NCBI RefSeq assembly: GCF_041320665.1
Contig: NZ_CP166730.1
Coordinates: 2,542,001-2,606,000, forward strand
Length of the DNA: 64,000 bases
DNA from: Comamonas sp. GB3 AK4-5
Lineage (GTDB): Bacteria; Pseudomonadota; Gammaproteobacteria; Burkholderiales; Burkholderiaceae_C
Reading direction: 5' to 3'
The notes beneath the pieces were generated by a model. That model saw nothing but the letters and a program-made list of their open reading frames with translations, did not search any database and was not told where the DNA came from. Below are positions 1-7,477 of the stretch, in pieces; position 1 is the stretch's first letter; each line of letters starts with the position of its first letter. The translations under genes and the position numbers were made by a program.

Positions 1-309
1 ATTGTGCGCTGTCGCGACCAACGGTTTGAAATAACCAAGAAAACGCACAGACAAACAAACAAGCCGCAGCACCCGGGTAGGGTGGCGCGGCCTGCTTCAG
101 GTGTTTCTGCTGTGGAAGCACTTCACATCTTCATTGCGAAACGGTAATTGAGCGTTGTCATGTGACTGGTGTTGCGGCCATCGTAAGCGCCGCTTCCATG
201 GCTGTTAGTGTGCCGTGCGGGCCACAGAAAATGTTGCTTCAAATTTGAGAGTATTGCCGTGCTACAGAATTTTCTTCTGCAAAAATTCTTTGAGTGGTAA
301 ATTTTGCTG
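1..309. other. Upstream region of the first Lrp gene, no gene seen
   Basis: No convincing coding frame is seen on either strand. The only structure is an inverted repeat, AGAATTTT at 266-273 and AAAATTCT at 282-289, just before the Lrp-type gene at 310. Its place and AT-rich form fit an autoregulatory operator of the Lrp family, but this is inference. A divergent target gene to the left would be expected, outside the window. Confidence 0.4.
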
Positions 310-765
310 ATGGATTCTTTGGATAGAAAAATTCTGGCCGCACTGCAGGCCAATGCCCGGGCCAGCTTGCAAGAAGTAGGCCAGGCCGTGGGTCTGAGCG
401 CCTCACCCTGTTGGAGCCGCATCAAACGCATGGAAGAGGCCGGCGTCATCGAGGGCTATACCGTGCGCCTCAACCCCCAGGCCCTGGGCCTGGCCGACAC
501 GGTGCTGGTCATGGTCACCCTGGACAGCCACTCCGACAACACCCTGGAAAAGTTCGGCGAGGTGCTGGCCTCCATTCCCGAGGTGGTGGAAGCGCATCTG
601 GTGTCGGGCGAATACGACTATCTGCTGCGCGTGGTGGTCAAAGACACGCGCGACTACGAGCGCCTGTTGCGCGAGAAGCTCTACAAGATCAAGGGCATAC
701 GCCACAGCCAGTCCAGCTTTGTGCTGCGCACCCTCAAGCGGGCCGATTTGCCACTGGGCGTTTGA
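310..765 (+). CDS. Lrp/AsnC family transcriptional regulator
   Basis: The 151-residue product has the Lrp/AsnC layout: an N-terminal helix-turn-helix (about residues 4-50, opening MDSLDRKILAALQ) and a C-terminal RAM ligand-binding and oligomerisation domain (about 65-140, with the typical VSGEYDYLLRVVVKD stretch). ATG 310 is chosen because it gives the standard family N-terminus; a TTG lies two codons upstream. Members usually sense amino acids and control a neighbouring catabolic or transport gene, probably one to the left of the window. The effector cannot be told. It resembles the second Lrp-type gene at 6499. Confidence 0.9.
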   Translation: MDSLDRKILAALQANARASLQEVGQAVGLSASPCWSRIKRMEEAGVIEGYTVRLNPQALGLADTVLVMVTLDSHSDNTLEKFGEVLASIPEVVEAHLVSGEYDYLLRVVVKDTRDYERLLREKLYKIKGIRHSQSSFVLRTLKRADLPLGV

Positions 766-917
766 TGGCCGGTGAACAGGCGCTCACGCAATGCAGGACA
801 GCGTTGCGTGCTCCCCCAAAATGAAGCGACGCAGTGCGTGCCAGGCATTGCTGCCACCTGCAGCCTGTGCTGAAATGCGGCTGCGCCGGCCATCGGCGTG
901 ACTGCACCACGTACACC

Positions 918-1193
918 ATGAAAAACTGCATCGTTTTGTCGGCCCTGGTTCTGGCGACTTCCCTGGCTGCTGCTGCCGACAAGGCCCCCACGGCCCAGCA
1001 AAACCTGATGGCGACCTGCAACACCGAAGCCACCGGCAAAAAAGGCGATGAACGCAAGGACTTCATGAAGTCCTGCCTGTCCGACGGTAAAAAACGCCAG
1101 CAGGAGCGCATGAAGACTTGCAACACCGACGCCACCGGTAAAAAGGGTGAAGAGCGCAAGGCGTTTATGAGTGAGTGCTTGAAGAAAAAGTAA
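918..1193 (+). CDS. PsiF-repeat periplasmic protein
   Basis: The 91-residue product has a short signal peptide (about residues 1-20, ending SLAAAA) followed by two PsiF-type repeats, each with a Cys near its start and end (CNTEATGKKGDERKDFM and CNTDATGKKGEERKAFM). PsiF proteins are small secreted proteins named for phosphate starvation induction in E. coli; their biochemical role is not established. ATG 918 is the start that produces a signal peptide; an upstream in-frame ATG at 834 would add unrelated sequence. No Pho box was recognised. Confidence 0.8.
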   Translation: MKNCIVLSALVLATSLAAAADKAPTAQQNLMATCNTEATGKKGDERKDFMKSCLSDGKKRQQERMKTCNTDATGKKGEERKAFMSECLKKK

Positions 1194-1280
1194 CCCCCCT
1201 GAGCCGCCTTCGGCGTCTTCCCCCCAGGGGGACGGCATCATCGCTGCGGGGCGGCCCTTGCTCGATGCCCCTGGCATATG
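1194..1280. repeat. Dispersed GC-rich palindromic repeat, copy 1
   Basis: Starts CCCCCCTGAGCCGCC and contains the hairpin core GCCTTCGGCG followed by TCTTCCCCCCAGGGGG. Related blocks with the same CCCCTGAG, CGC-hairpin and TTCCCCC modules occur near 35139 and 61346. All three lie between genes, as REP-like repeats of Comamonadaceae do. Confidence 0.55.
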
Positions 1281-1314
1281 CCGTGCCGTGGCGAACAACT
1301 TTCTACCGCACGTA

Positions 1315-1342
1315 AAAAGCCCGCAGTCGCGGGCTTTTGTTT
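1315..1342. terminator. Bidirectional intrinsic terminator
   Basis: A perfect 10-bp stem, AAAAGCCCGC (1315-1324) and GCGGGCTTTT (1329-1338), closes a 4-base loop and has A and T tracts on both sides. It lies between the convergent PsiF gene and the YeeE/YedE gene and can serve both. Confidence 0.85.
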
Positions 1343-1359
1343 TTCGCTGAGCTGGTATT

Positions 1360-1800
1360 TCAGCCCCAGCATTTGTCCCACAGATGCTGCAGTGCCATGC
1401 CCGCCAGCATGGCGGCCACAAACAGCCAGGCCTCGGGCTGCAGCGTGGACAGGTTCATCAGCGCCGGGCCGGGGCAAAAGCCCGCCAGACCCCAGCCGGT
1501 GCCGAACAGGGCCGCGCCAACCAGCAAGCGTCCATCGACGCGGCTGCTGCTGGGCAGTTGCATGGGCTCGCCCAACAAGGCCGGCAGCTTGCGGGCTGCA
1601 CGGCGCTTGGCCCAGCCAAAAGCCAGCAGGCCTACGGCAATGGCCCCGCCCATGAGCAGAGCCAGCGAGGGGTCCCATTGGCCAAAAAAGTCCAGAAAGT
1701 TCTGCACCTTGGCGGGGTTGCCCATGCCGGAGAGGATGAGGCCCAAGCCAAAGACCAGGCCGGCAACCAAGGCCACCAAAGAAGTTTTTGCGTTTTTCAT
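1360..1800 (-). CDS. YeeE/YedE-type membrane protein, second half of a sulfur transporter
   Basis: About 146 residues with several hydrophobic segments (LVALVAGLVFGLGLILSGM at the N-terminus) and a Cys-containing GLAGFCPGPAL motif typical of YeeE/YedE (DUF395) proteins. Members move thiosulfate or other sulfur species across the inner membrane. Together with the gene at 1829-2278 it forms the split pair known as PmpA/PmpB in bigR operons. ATG 1800 is used; ATG 1809 is an alternative and neither has a strong ribosome site. It follows its partner by 28 bases and ends at a bidirectional terminator. Confidence 0.8.
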   Translation of the reverse strand: MKNAKTSLVALVAGLVFGLGLILSGMGNPAKVQNFLDFFGQWDPSLALLMGGAIAVGLLAFGWAKRRAARKLPALLGEPMQLPSSSRVDGRLLVGAALFGTGWGLAGFCPGPALMNLSTLQPEAWLFVAAMLAGMALQHLWDKCWG

Positions 1801-1828
1801 AGCATTCATCGCTTGCTGTAATGGCCTA

Positions 1829-2278
1829 TCAAGCCAGTTGGAGTACATGGCGCAGCACATACACGCTCAGCGCGCCCGTGGCCATGAACATCAGCGTGGC
1901 CGCCAGCGAGCGCAGCGACAGCCGCGACAGCCCGCACACGCCGTGGCCGCTGGTGCAGCCCGAACCCAGGCGGGTGCCAAAGCCCACCAGCAGGCCGGCC
2001 AGCACAATCAGCAGCGGGCTGCGGGGCATCTCCATGGCGGGCAGGGGGGCGAACCATTGCCATGCCAGCGGGGCCGCCAGCAAACCCAGGATGAACGCCA
2101 GGCGCCAGCCCCAGGTCTGGGGTTGCTGCCAGCTGCTGCGCTGCATCAGCGTGCCCACGATGCCGCTGATGCCGGTCACCCGGCCCAGCAACACCACCAT
2201 GGCGGCCACGGCCAGGCCAACCAGCACCCCGCCGGCCAGGGAAGACCAAGGGGTGAATGCATTCCACAAAATCGTCAT
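1829..2278 (-). CDS. YeeE/YedE-type membrane protein, first half of a sulfur transporter
   Basis: 149 residues with four or five likely membrane spans and the family motif GFGTRLGSGCTSGHGVCGL, whose Cys is thought to pass the sulfur ligand in YeeE. The start ATG at 2278 overlaps the TGA of the upstream repressor gene (ATGA), so translation is probably coupled. The arrangement repressor, PmpA-like, PmpB-like matches bigR operons for sulfide and persulfide handling in alpha- and gammaproteobacteria. The substrate is inferred from family and context. Confidence 0.85.
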   Translation of the reverse strand: MTILWNAFTPWSSLAGGVLVGLAVAAMVVLLGRVTGISGIVGTLMQRSSWQQPQTWGWRLAFILGLLAAPLAWQWFAPLPAMEMPRSPLLIVLAGLLVGFGTRLGSGCTSGHGVCGLSRLSLRSLAATLMFMATGALSVYVLRHVLQLA

Positions 2279-2640
2279 GTCGTTGTTTCCGGAGCGCAAA
2301 ACAACTGGTACAGCGCTTGCATCAAAGTCAGGGCAGGGCCTTCGGTGATCTGGTACCAGATGAATTTGCCTTCGCGTCGGGTGCTGACCAGTCCCTCGCG
2401 GCGCAGCACGCCCAGCTGCTGCGACAGCGTGGGTTGACCAATGCCGGTGAGTTGCTCCAGCTCGCCCACCGTGCGCTCTTGCTGTGCCAGCTGGCACATG
2501 AGCATCAAACGGTCGGCATTGCCCAGCAGCTTGAGCAGGGCCACCGCCTCGGTGGCATGGGCGCGCAGGGCCTGCACATCCATGGCGGCGGCATCTGCAG
2601 GCACAGCGGTTTCAGTGGCGAGGGGGGCGGTCTGGGGCAT
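2275..2640 (-). CDS. bigR: ArsR-family repressor of the BigR/SqrR persulfide-sensing type
   Basis: The 121-residue winged-helix protein of the ArsR family has a recognition region around residues 66-82 (GIGQPTLSQQLGVLRRE). It has just two cysteines, C49 in LMLMCQLAQQE and C115 in YQLFCAPE, which matches the two-Cys sensor of BigR/SqrR that forms a di- or tetrasulfide bridge with persulfides and then releases DNA. Metal-binding ArsR motifs are absent. It heads an operon with the two YeeE/YedE genes (4-base overlap). It probably represses this operon and perhaps the DUF2892 gene upstream. Confidence 0.85.
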   Translation of the reverse strand: MPQTAPLATETAVPADAAAMDVQALRAHATEAVALLKLLGNADRLMLMCQLAQQERTVGELEQLTGIGQPTLSQQLGVLRREGLVSTRREGKFIWYQITEGPALTLMQALYQLFCAPETTT

Positions 2641-2670
2641 GGTGGGGCGGGGAGGGAGGTCAGGCGCCCG

Positions 2671-2690
2671 ATGCTATATAAAAAAGTAGA
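2671..2690. promoter_or_regulatory. AT-rich promoter/operator candidate of the bigR operon
   Basis: The core TATATAAAAAAG at 2675-2686 lies 35-45 bases upstream of the bigR start in an otherwise GC-rich sequence. Nearly the same word recurs at 3071-3081 in the next intergenic region. BigR-type repressors bind AT-rich inverted repeats, so both may be operators. Confidence 0.4.
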
Positions 2691-2791
2691 CTGTCAGCGC
2701 CGCAGGGCGATTGCCGGAGGGACATATTCGCAATGAAAAAGGCCTCTGAAGCAATCCACACCTACGGTGATAGCTCTCAATCCAGAAGCTT

Positions 2792-2977
2792 TCAGCGCTT
2801 GCAGCTGCTGATGCCCAGCAAGGGGTAGAGCGGGCAAAAGCGCAGCAGGCCGGTGAGCAGCGGCACCACACCAATCCAGCCCCACCAGCCCACGGTGCCT
2901 GTGGCGGCCAGGGCGATCAGCACCAGGCCGACCAGAATGCGCAGCATGCGGTCCAGGCCGCCGACGTTGTTTTTCAT
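2792..2977 (-). CDS. YgaP-like DUF2892 inner-membrane protein
   Basis: This 61-residue protein has two hydrophobic helices (about residues 11-28 and 31-46) and a C-terminal CPLYPLLGISSC motif. It corresponds to the membrane part of YgaP, a rhodanese that handles persulfide sulfur, without the rhodanese domain. DUF2892 proteins are common beside rhodanese, sulfide and YeeE/YedE genes. The gene lies directly upstream of bigR in the same direction, and divergently from the CxxC protein gene at 3125. A role in sulfide response is inferred from this setting. Confidence 0.8.
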   Translation of the reverse strand: MKNNVGGLDRMLRILVGLVLIALAATGTVGWWGWIGVVPLLTGLLRFCPLYPLLGISSCKR

Positions 2978-3050
2978 GCTCTCTTCCTTTCGTTGAGTGA
3001 ATCCACTGTTGCCATGCGCCCAGGCTTCTTTGCGAAGTAGAGTCTAGGCA

Positions 3051-3081
3051 CACAATATGTTTTTGTATATTATATAAAAAG
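3051..3081. promoter_or_regulatory. AT-rich inverted repeat between divergent genes
   Basis: AATAT (3054-3058) and ATATT (3067-3071) form an inverted repeat with an 8-base gap, followed by TATATAAAAAG. It lies 75-100 bases from the DUF2892 start and 45-70 bases from the gene at 3125. It shares TATATAAAAA with the bigR upstream region and is a candidate BigR operator serving both directions. Confidence 0.4.
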
Positions 3082-3124
3082 ATAAATTAATCAAGTTTTT
3101 TTGCACCCAACTGAAGGAGTTCCC

Positions 3125-3490
3125 ATGAGCACGTTTGCCCACCAAGCCCTGATCCGTGACATCAACACCTCGCTCAAGCCTTTTCGCAGCTCGCAAAGCG
3201 AAGCCATGAAGGGCTTTGCCCAGCTGGCCCAGGCCTCCATGGCCGAAGGTGCCATCAGCGCCAAGCACAAGGAGCTGATCGCCCTGGCGATTGGCGTCAC
3301 GCAGAAATGCTCGGGCTGCATAGGCTTTCACGTCAAAGCCTTGCTCAAGCTGGGCACCACCCGCCAGGAGCTGGACGAAATGCTGGCCATTGCCGTCTAC
3401 ATGGGCGGCGGCCCGGCCCTGATGTATGCGGCCGAGGCCGTGCACGCCTGGGAGGAAATGTCGGCAGCTGCCGCGCCCACTGCCGTTTGA
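3125..3490 (+). CDS. Carboxymuconolactone decarboxylase-like (AhpD-type) CxxC protein
   Basis: 121 residues with the carboxymuconolactone decarboxylase fold signature: an acidic helix, then KCSGCIGFHVKALLKLG with a CxxC pair and downstream His, as in AhpD-like thiol peroxidase partners. Such proteins reduce peroxides or act as disulfide reductants rather than decarboxylases when the CxxC..H triad is present. AAGGAG at 3113-3118 supports ATG 3125. Divergent from DUF2892-bigR and sharing its AT-rich control region, it may belong to the reactive-sulfur response; this is inference. A strong terminator follows. Confidence 0.8.
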   Translation: MSTFAHQALIRDINTSLKPFRSSQSEAMKGFAQLAQASMAEGAISAKHKELIALAIGVTQKCSGCIGFHVKALLKLGTTRQELDEMLAIAVYMGGGPALMYAAEAVHAWEEMSAAAAPTAV

Positions 3491-3508
3491 TCTGCTCTCT
3501 AAAGCAGA

Positions 3509-3547
3509 GCGCCCTGCACGCATAGGTATTGCGTGCAGGGCGCTTTT
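3509..3547 (+). terminator. Intrinsic terminator after the AhpD-like gene
   Basis: A perfect 13-bp stem, GCGCCCTGCACGC (3509-3521) and its complement (3531-3543), with a 9-base loop and TTTT after it. It also separates this gene from the convergent MFS gene. Confidence 0.9.
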
Positions 3548-3564
3548 GACTTGGAGTCCGCGTT

Positions 3565-4803
3565 TCAGCCTCTTGGCTTGCGGGTGTCCGGCAGCAAGGC
3601 CGTGGCCAGGCCCAGCAGCGGCAAAAAGGACACCAGGCCATAGACCCACACAATGCCATGGGTGTCGGCCAGATCGCCCAGGGCGGCGGCGCCAATGCCG
3701 CCTATACCAAACATCAGCCCAAACATCAGGCCCGAGACCATGCCCACGCGGCCGGGCACAGCCTCCTGGGCATAGACCACCATGGCGGCAAAGGCCGAAG
3801 ACATCACCAGGCCGATGGCAACGGCCAGCACCGCCGTCCACACCAGGCCCACATGGGGCAGGGCCAGAGCGAATGGCGCGACGCCCAGGAAGGAAATCCA
3901 GATCACCGCCTTGCGCCCGACACGGTCGCCCACCGGGCCACCCGCAAACGTGCCGGCCGCCACGGCCGCCAGAAACATGAACAAAAACATCTGGCTGTGC
4001 TGCACGCTCACGCCAAAACGTTCGATCAGGTAGAAGGTGAAGTAGTTGGTGAACGAGGCGATGTAGACAAACTTGGCAAACATCAGCACGCAGATCACCG
4101 CCACGGCGCGCACCACGCCGGCGCGGTCCAGACCCTGCACATGGCTGGTGGCCAGGCCCTTGGCCTTGGCCTGGCCATGCTGCTTGACCCAGAGGGTCAG
4201 GCGATAGAGCACATAAATGGCCGCCAGCGCCGCAAAGATGAACCAGGCCACTGCCGCCTGACCGTAGGGGATGACGATGGCAGCCGCAAGCAGCGGGCCA
4301 ATGGCCGAGCCGGTATTGCCTCCCACCTGAAAGGTGGACTGCGCGGTGCCAAAGCGCCCGCCCGAGGCCAGGCGGGCAATGCGCGAGGCTTCCGGGTGGA
4401 AGGTGGCCGAGCCCACGCCCACCACGGCAGCAGCCACCAAAAGCATGGCGTAGCTATTGGCCACGGCCAGCAGGGCAATGCCGATCAGCGTCATCACCAT
4501 GCCGCTGGGCAGCAGATAGGGCTTGGGGTGCTTGTCGGTGTAAAGCCCCACCCAGGGCTGGAGCAGGGATGCGGTGACCTGGTAGACCAGGGCAATGAGG
4601 CCAATCTGCCCAAAGCTCAGTGCGAAATTGGTCTTGAGCAGGGGGAAGATCGCCGGCAGCATGGCCTGGATCATGTCGTTGAGCAGGTGGGCGAATGCCG
4701 CACCGCCCACGATGGGCAATAAAAAGCCCTGGTGCTTGGTGGCCGCGGCCAATGCGGCGGCAGGTGCGGGAGATTCCGGGAGCGTGGTGGTAGAGGCAGT
4801 CAT
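3565..4803 (-). CDS. MFS exporter, fosmidomycin-resistance (Fsr) type
   Basis: 412 residues with twelve likely membrane helices in two halves split by a basic loop near residues 205-225. The loop between helices 2 and 3 carries GLYTDKHPKPY, and the second half carries GGPVGDRVGRK, an MFS motif A copy. The opening AFAHLLNDMIQAMLPAIFP and the ATFHPEASRIARLASGG region are typical of the Fsr subfamily, which exports fosmidomycin and unknown natural substrates. It is divergent from the AraC-family gene at 4949, its likely regulator. The substrate cannot be told. Confidence 0.85.
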   Translation of the reverse strand: MTASTTTLPESPAPAAALAAATKHQGFLLPIVGGAAFAHLLNDMIQAMLPAIFPLLKTNFALSFGQIGLIALVYQVTASLLQPWVGLYTDKHPKPYLLPSGMVMTLIGIALLAVANSYAMLLVAAAVVGVGSATFHPEASRIARLASGGRFGTAQSTFQVGGNTGSAIGPLLAAAIVIPYGQAAVAWFIFAALAAIYVLYRLTLWVKQHGQAKAKGLATSHVQGLDRAGVVRAVAVICVLMFAKFVYIASFTNYFTFYLIERFGVSVQHSQMFLFMFLAAVAAGTFAGGPVGDRVGRKAVIWISFLGVAPFALALPHVGLVWTAVLAVAIGLVMSSAFAAMVVYAQEAVPGRVGMVSGLMFGLMFGIGGIGAAALGDLADTHGIVWVYGLVSFLPLLGLATALLPDTRKPRG

Positions 4804-4948
4804 GGAAAAAGCAGATACAGCGAAACGGCGGCCCGGGCAGCCGAGGGCGAACCAGGAAGCAGCAAGCGTAGTGGGCGGTGCAATGGCTGTCTCGCGCTAA
4901 CATGCCAATCTATATAGCGTTTCTGCCATTTAAACCCCGGTCTTCTCT

Positions 4949-5728
4949 ATGCCAACCGAGCCCGCTCTCAAGCACAAGGAATACGACAACCTCCCGCGTT
5001 CGGTGGTGGTCATGGAAAGCCGCTGGCAGGCCGGCATGTCCACGGGCTGGCATTCCCACCCCAAGGCCCAGCTGCTGTATGCGACCGAGGGGGTGATGGT
5101 GGTGCACACCGAAACGGGATCGTGGGTCATCCCGCCCAACCGGGCGCTGTGGGTGGCCACAGGCCTGCGCCATACCGTGAGCATGTCCGGTGATGTATGG
5201 ATGCGTACCGCCTATATCGAGACGGGCCAGGTGCCGGCGCTGCCCCAGGCCAGCTGTGCCATCAATGTCTCGCCGCTTTTGCGCGAGTTGCTGGTGGAAG
5301 CGGTGCGCCTTTCGCCCACCGAAGCGCCCGAGGGGCGGGATGCCCGGCTGCTGGCGCTGCTCATCGACGAAATCCGCGACTCGGCCACCATGCCGCTGCA
5401 CCTGTATCTGCCCATGCCCAGCGACGCGCGCCTGCGCTCTATTTGCGATGGCCTGGTGGCCCAGCCTTCGGAAGCCGCCAGCGTGGCGCAATGGGCGGCC
5501 TCCATCCATGTGGCGGAGCGCACTCTGCACCGGCTGTTTGCCCAGGAAACCGGCATGACGTTCGCACAGTGGCGGGAGCAGGCCCGCTTGCTGCATGCGC
5601 TGCGCCGCATTGCCAAGGGCGACAAGGTGATTGATATCGCCATCGACTGCGGTTACGCCAGCCCCAGCGCATTCACCGCCATGTTCCGGCGCCACTTTGG
5701 CATCACGCCTTCAGGCTTTTATCAATAG
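4949..5728 (+). CDS. AraC-family regulator with N-terminal cupin
   Basis: 259 residues. The N-terminal part (about 20-100) is a small cupin-type sensing domain with GWHSHPKAQLLYATEGVMVV. The C-terminal part (about 160-259) carries two helix-turn-helix units ending in the family signature around DIAIDCGYASPSAFTAMFRR. It is transcribed away from the Fsr-type exporter; in other genomes this pairing usually means local control of the exporter. The inducer is unknown. Confidence 0.88.
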   Translation: MPTEPALKHKEYDNLPRSVVVMESRWQAGMSTGWHSHPKAQLLYATEGVMVVHTETGSWVIPPNRALWVATGLRHTVSMSGDVWMRTAYIETGQVPALPQASCAINVSPLLRELLVEAVRLSPTEAPEGRDARLLALLIDEIRDSATMPLHLYLPMPSDARLRSICDGLVAQPSEAASVAQWAASIHVAERTLHRLFAQETGMTFAQWREQARLLHALRRIAKGDKVIDIAIDCGYASPSAFTAMFRRHFGITPSGFYQ

Positions 5729-5742
5729 GCGAAGCGCATGGC

Positions 5743-6405
5743 TTAGGCCATGGCCCGCTCTGCCAGCAGCAGCAAGGCGATGGCGATCATCAAAGCCCCG
5801 GAGACCCGGGTGACGATGAAAGCCGCCGACGGCCGCGAACCCAGCACGCGCTGCGAGGCCATGCCCACGCCAAAGTAGACAAAGCAGCAACTGATGGCAT
5901 GCACGGCGCCCAGGGTCAGAATCTGCGCGCCGATGGGCCAAGCCGCAGCAGGCCGCACAAACTGGGGCAGCAAGGCCAGCAACAGCAAGATCAGCTTGGG
6001 GTTGAGGCCGCTGACGCCCGCGCCCTTGATGGCCCAGCGCCAGGGCATATCGGCGGCCTGACCTACTTCGCCTGTCGCAACCGCTGTTTCCAGGGGGCCG
6101 GCCTGGGCCGGGGGAGGGCTGCGCCACATGCCCATGCCCATCCACAGCAAATAAGCCGCGCCGGCCACCGTCAGCACGGTCAGCACCATGGGTTGGCGCG
6201 CCACCAGGGCCCCCACGCCGGCGGCCACGGCCAAGGTGGCCAACAAGGCACCGCAGGCCAAACCCACCACGGCCGGCAGCACCAGCCGACGCTCGCGCAG
6301 CCCGGCCGAAATCACATAGGCCCAGTCCGCCCCCGGGGTGATCACCAGCAAAAACGACACCGCCCAAAAGGCCGTCACAGCAGTCAATGGCACACAGCTA
6401 CCCAC
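5743..6405 (-). CDS. LysE/RhtB-family exporter
   Basis: 220 residues with six likely helices and the family opening AVSFLLVITPGADWAYVISAGL. The motif GVSGLNPKLILLLLALLPQF matches the conserved NPK region of LysE/RhtB amino-acid exporters. It is divergent from the Lrp/AsnC gene at 6499 across 93 bases, the common arrangement of an amino-acid exporter with its effector-sensing regulator. The substrate (an amino acid or homoserine lactone) is not deducible. Confidence 0.85.
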   Translation of the reverse strand: MGSCVPLTAVTAFWAVSFLLVITPGADWAYVISAGLRERRLVLPAVVGLACGALLATLAVAAGVGALVARQPMVLTVLTVAGAAYLLWMGMGMWRSPPPAQAGPLETAVATGEVGQAADMPWRWAIKGAGVSGLNPKLILLLLALLPQFVRPAAAWPIGAQILTLGAVHAISCCFVYFGVGMASQRVLGSRPSAAFIVTRVSGALMIAIALLLLAERAMA

Positions 6406-6498
6406 ACTTTTTGTAAAGCAGGGAGCTTATGCAAGTTCATCCGGCATATGCTTTCAAAATCTGCTTGCCAAACATTCATTATTGGAAGTTATTGCCCC

Positions 6499-6954
6499 AT
6501 GAACGCGCTGGATAGAAAAATTCTTGCTGCACTGGAAAACGACGGCCGCCTCAGTGTCACCGAACTGGCCGAACGGGTGGGCCTGAGCCTCTCACCCTGC
6601 CACCGCCGTGTTCGGGCGCTGGAAGAAGCGGGGGTCATCCGCGGCTACCGGGCCGAGCTGGACCCGGCCGCTCTGGGCCTGGACTTCGCCGCCCTGGTGT
6701 TTGTCACCCTGAGCAATAGCAAAGAGGTCCAGGCCTTTGAAAGCGCCGTGGCCTTGCTGGACAACGTCACCCAGGCGCAACGCCTGTTTGGCGATCCGGA
6801 CTATCTGCTGCATGTGGTGGTGCGGGACCTGCCGGCCTTTCAGCGCCTGTATGACGCGCAGCTGACCGCCTTGCCCGGCGTGCTGCGCATGACTTCCACC
6901 CTGGTGATGAAGCATGTGGTGAGCAACCGGCCGCTGACGCTGGCTGCTGGCTAG
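6499..6954 (+). CDS. Lrp/AsnC family transcriptional regulator
   Basis: 151 residues beginning MNALDRKILAALENDGRLSV with the N-terminal helix-turn-helix and a C-terminal RAM domain (LFGDPDYLLHVVVRDL). It is similar to the product of the gene at 310, so the two are probably paralogues. ATG 6499 is chosen for the family N-terminus; the frame is open for about 600 bases upstream but that is the antisense of the LysE gene. It probably controls the divergent LysE-type exporter. Confidence 0.9.
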   Translation: MNALDRKILAALENDGRLSVTELAERVGLSLSPCHRRVRALEEAGVIRGYRAELDPAALGLDFAALVFVTLSNSKEVQAFESAVALLDNVTQAQRLFGDPDYLLHVVVRDLPAFQRLYDAQLTALPGVLRMTSTLVMKHVVSNRPLTLAAG

Positions 6955-7477
6955 GTCTCGGTAGGACTTGGCTTGGCCGGTTCCGGTGCGGCCACACAAG
7001 CTGTGCGCTGCCGCTACCCTCTATCAAAACAAGAGTGCACAGTGCTGATGCTGTATGCCTTTGCGGCCTATTTCGTGTGAAAACACGCCATCTATGTTGC
7101 GCATGCGGCACATCTGGCCCATGACGCGGATGCGCATCGCAGGGCTCCGCGCTCCCAGCGAATCCACGCTACGCCGAGGCGCCCCTCTTTTTGAACTGGC
7201 GATTTTCCCAGTCGCCATTATCTCTGCGGCAATATTCATTTATCTGCGCAATAAGTGAGTAACTGCTCTCAATAATTCCTGAAGCAACTTCCCGCATATT
7301 AAAAGCCTGTAATGCCGCGAGAAAGACGGTTAAACAAGGCGATTCCTAAATTACCGCCTGTCGGCGATTGTGTTAGCTTCAAGTCGCCCACCACACTGTG
7401 GTTTATCTATCTCCCAAATCGGGTGCATGGGGAATTAATCCCTGCGCCGAATTGAATATTGCAGAGGGATTTATCTC
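6955..7477. other. 523-base gap upstream of the autotransporter, no supported gene
   Basis: Short frames exist on both strands (for example 7055-7258 plus), but none has a ribosome site or family features. From about 7250 the sequence turns AT-rich and probably holds the promoter and leader of the autotransporter gene. A small stem, GGCGA (7373 region) with TCGCC about 20 bases on, is visible but matches no riboswitch I know. Confidence 0.4.

Noticed and set aside
7055..7258. Short plus-strand frame before the first autotransporter
   Set aside because: No ribosome site, no family, and the opposite strand is equally open; treated as noncoding.
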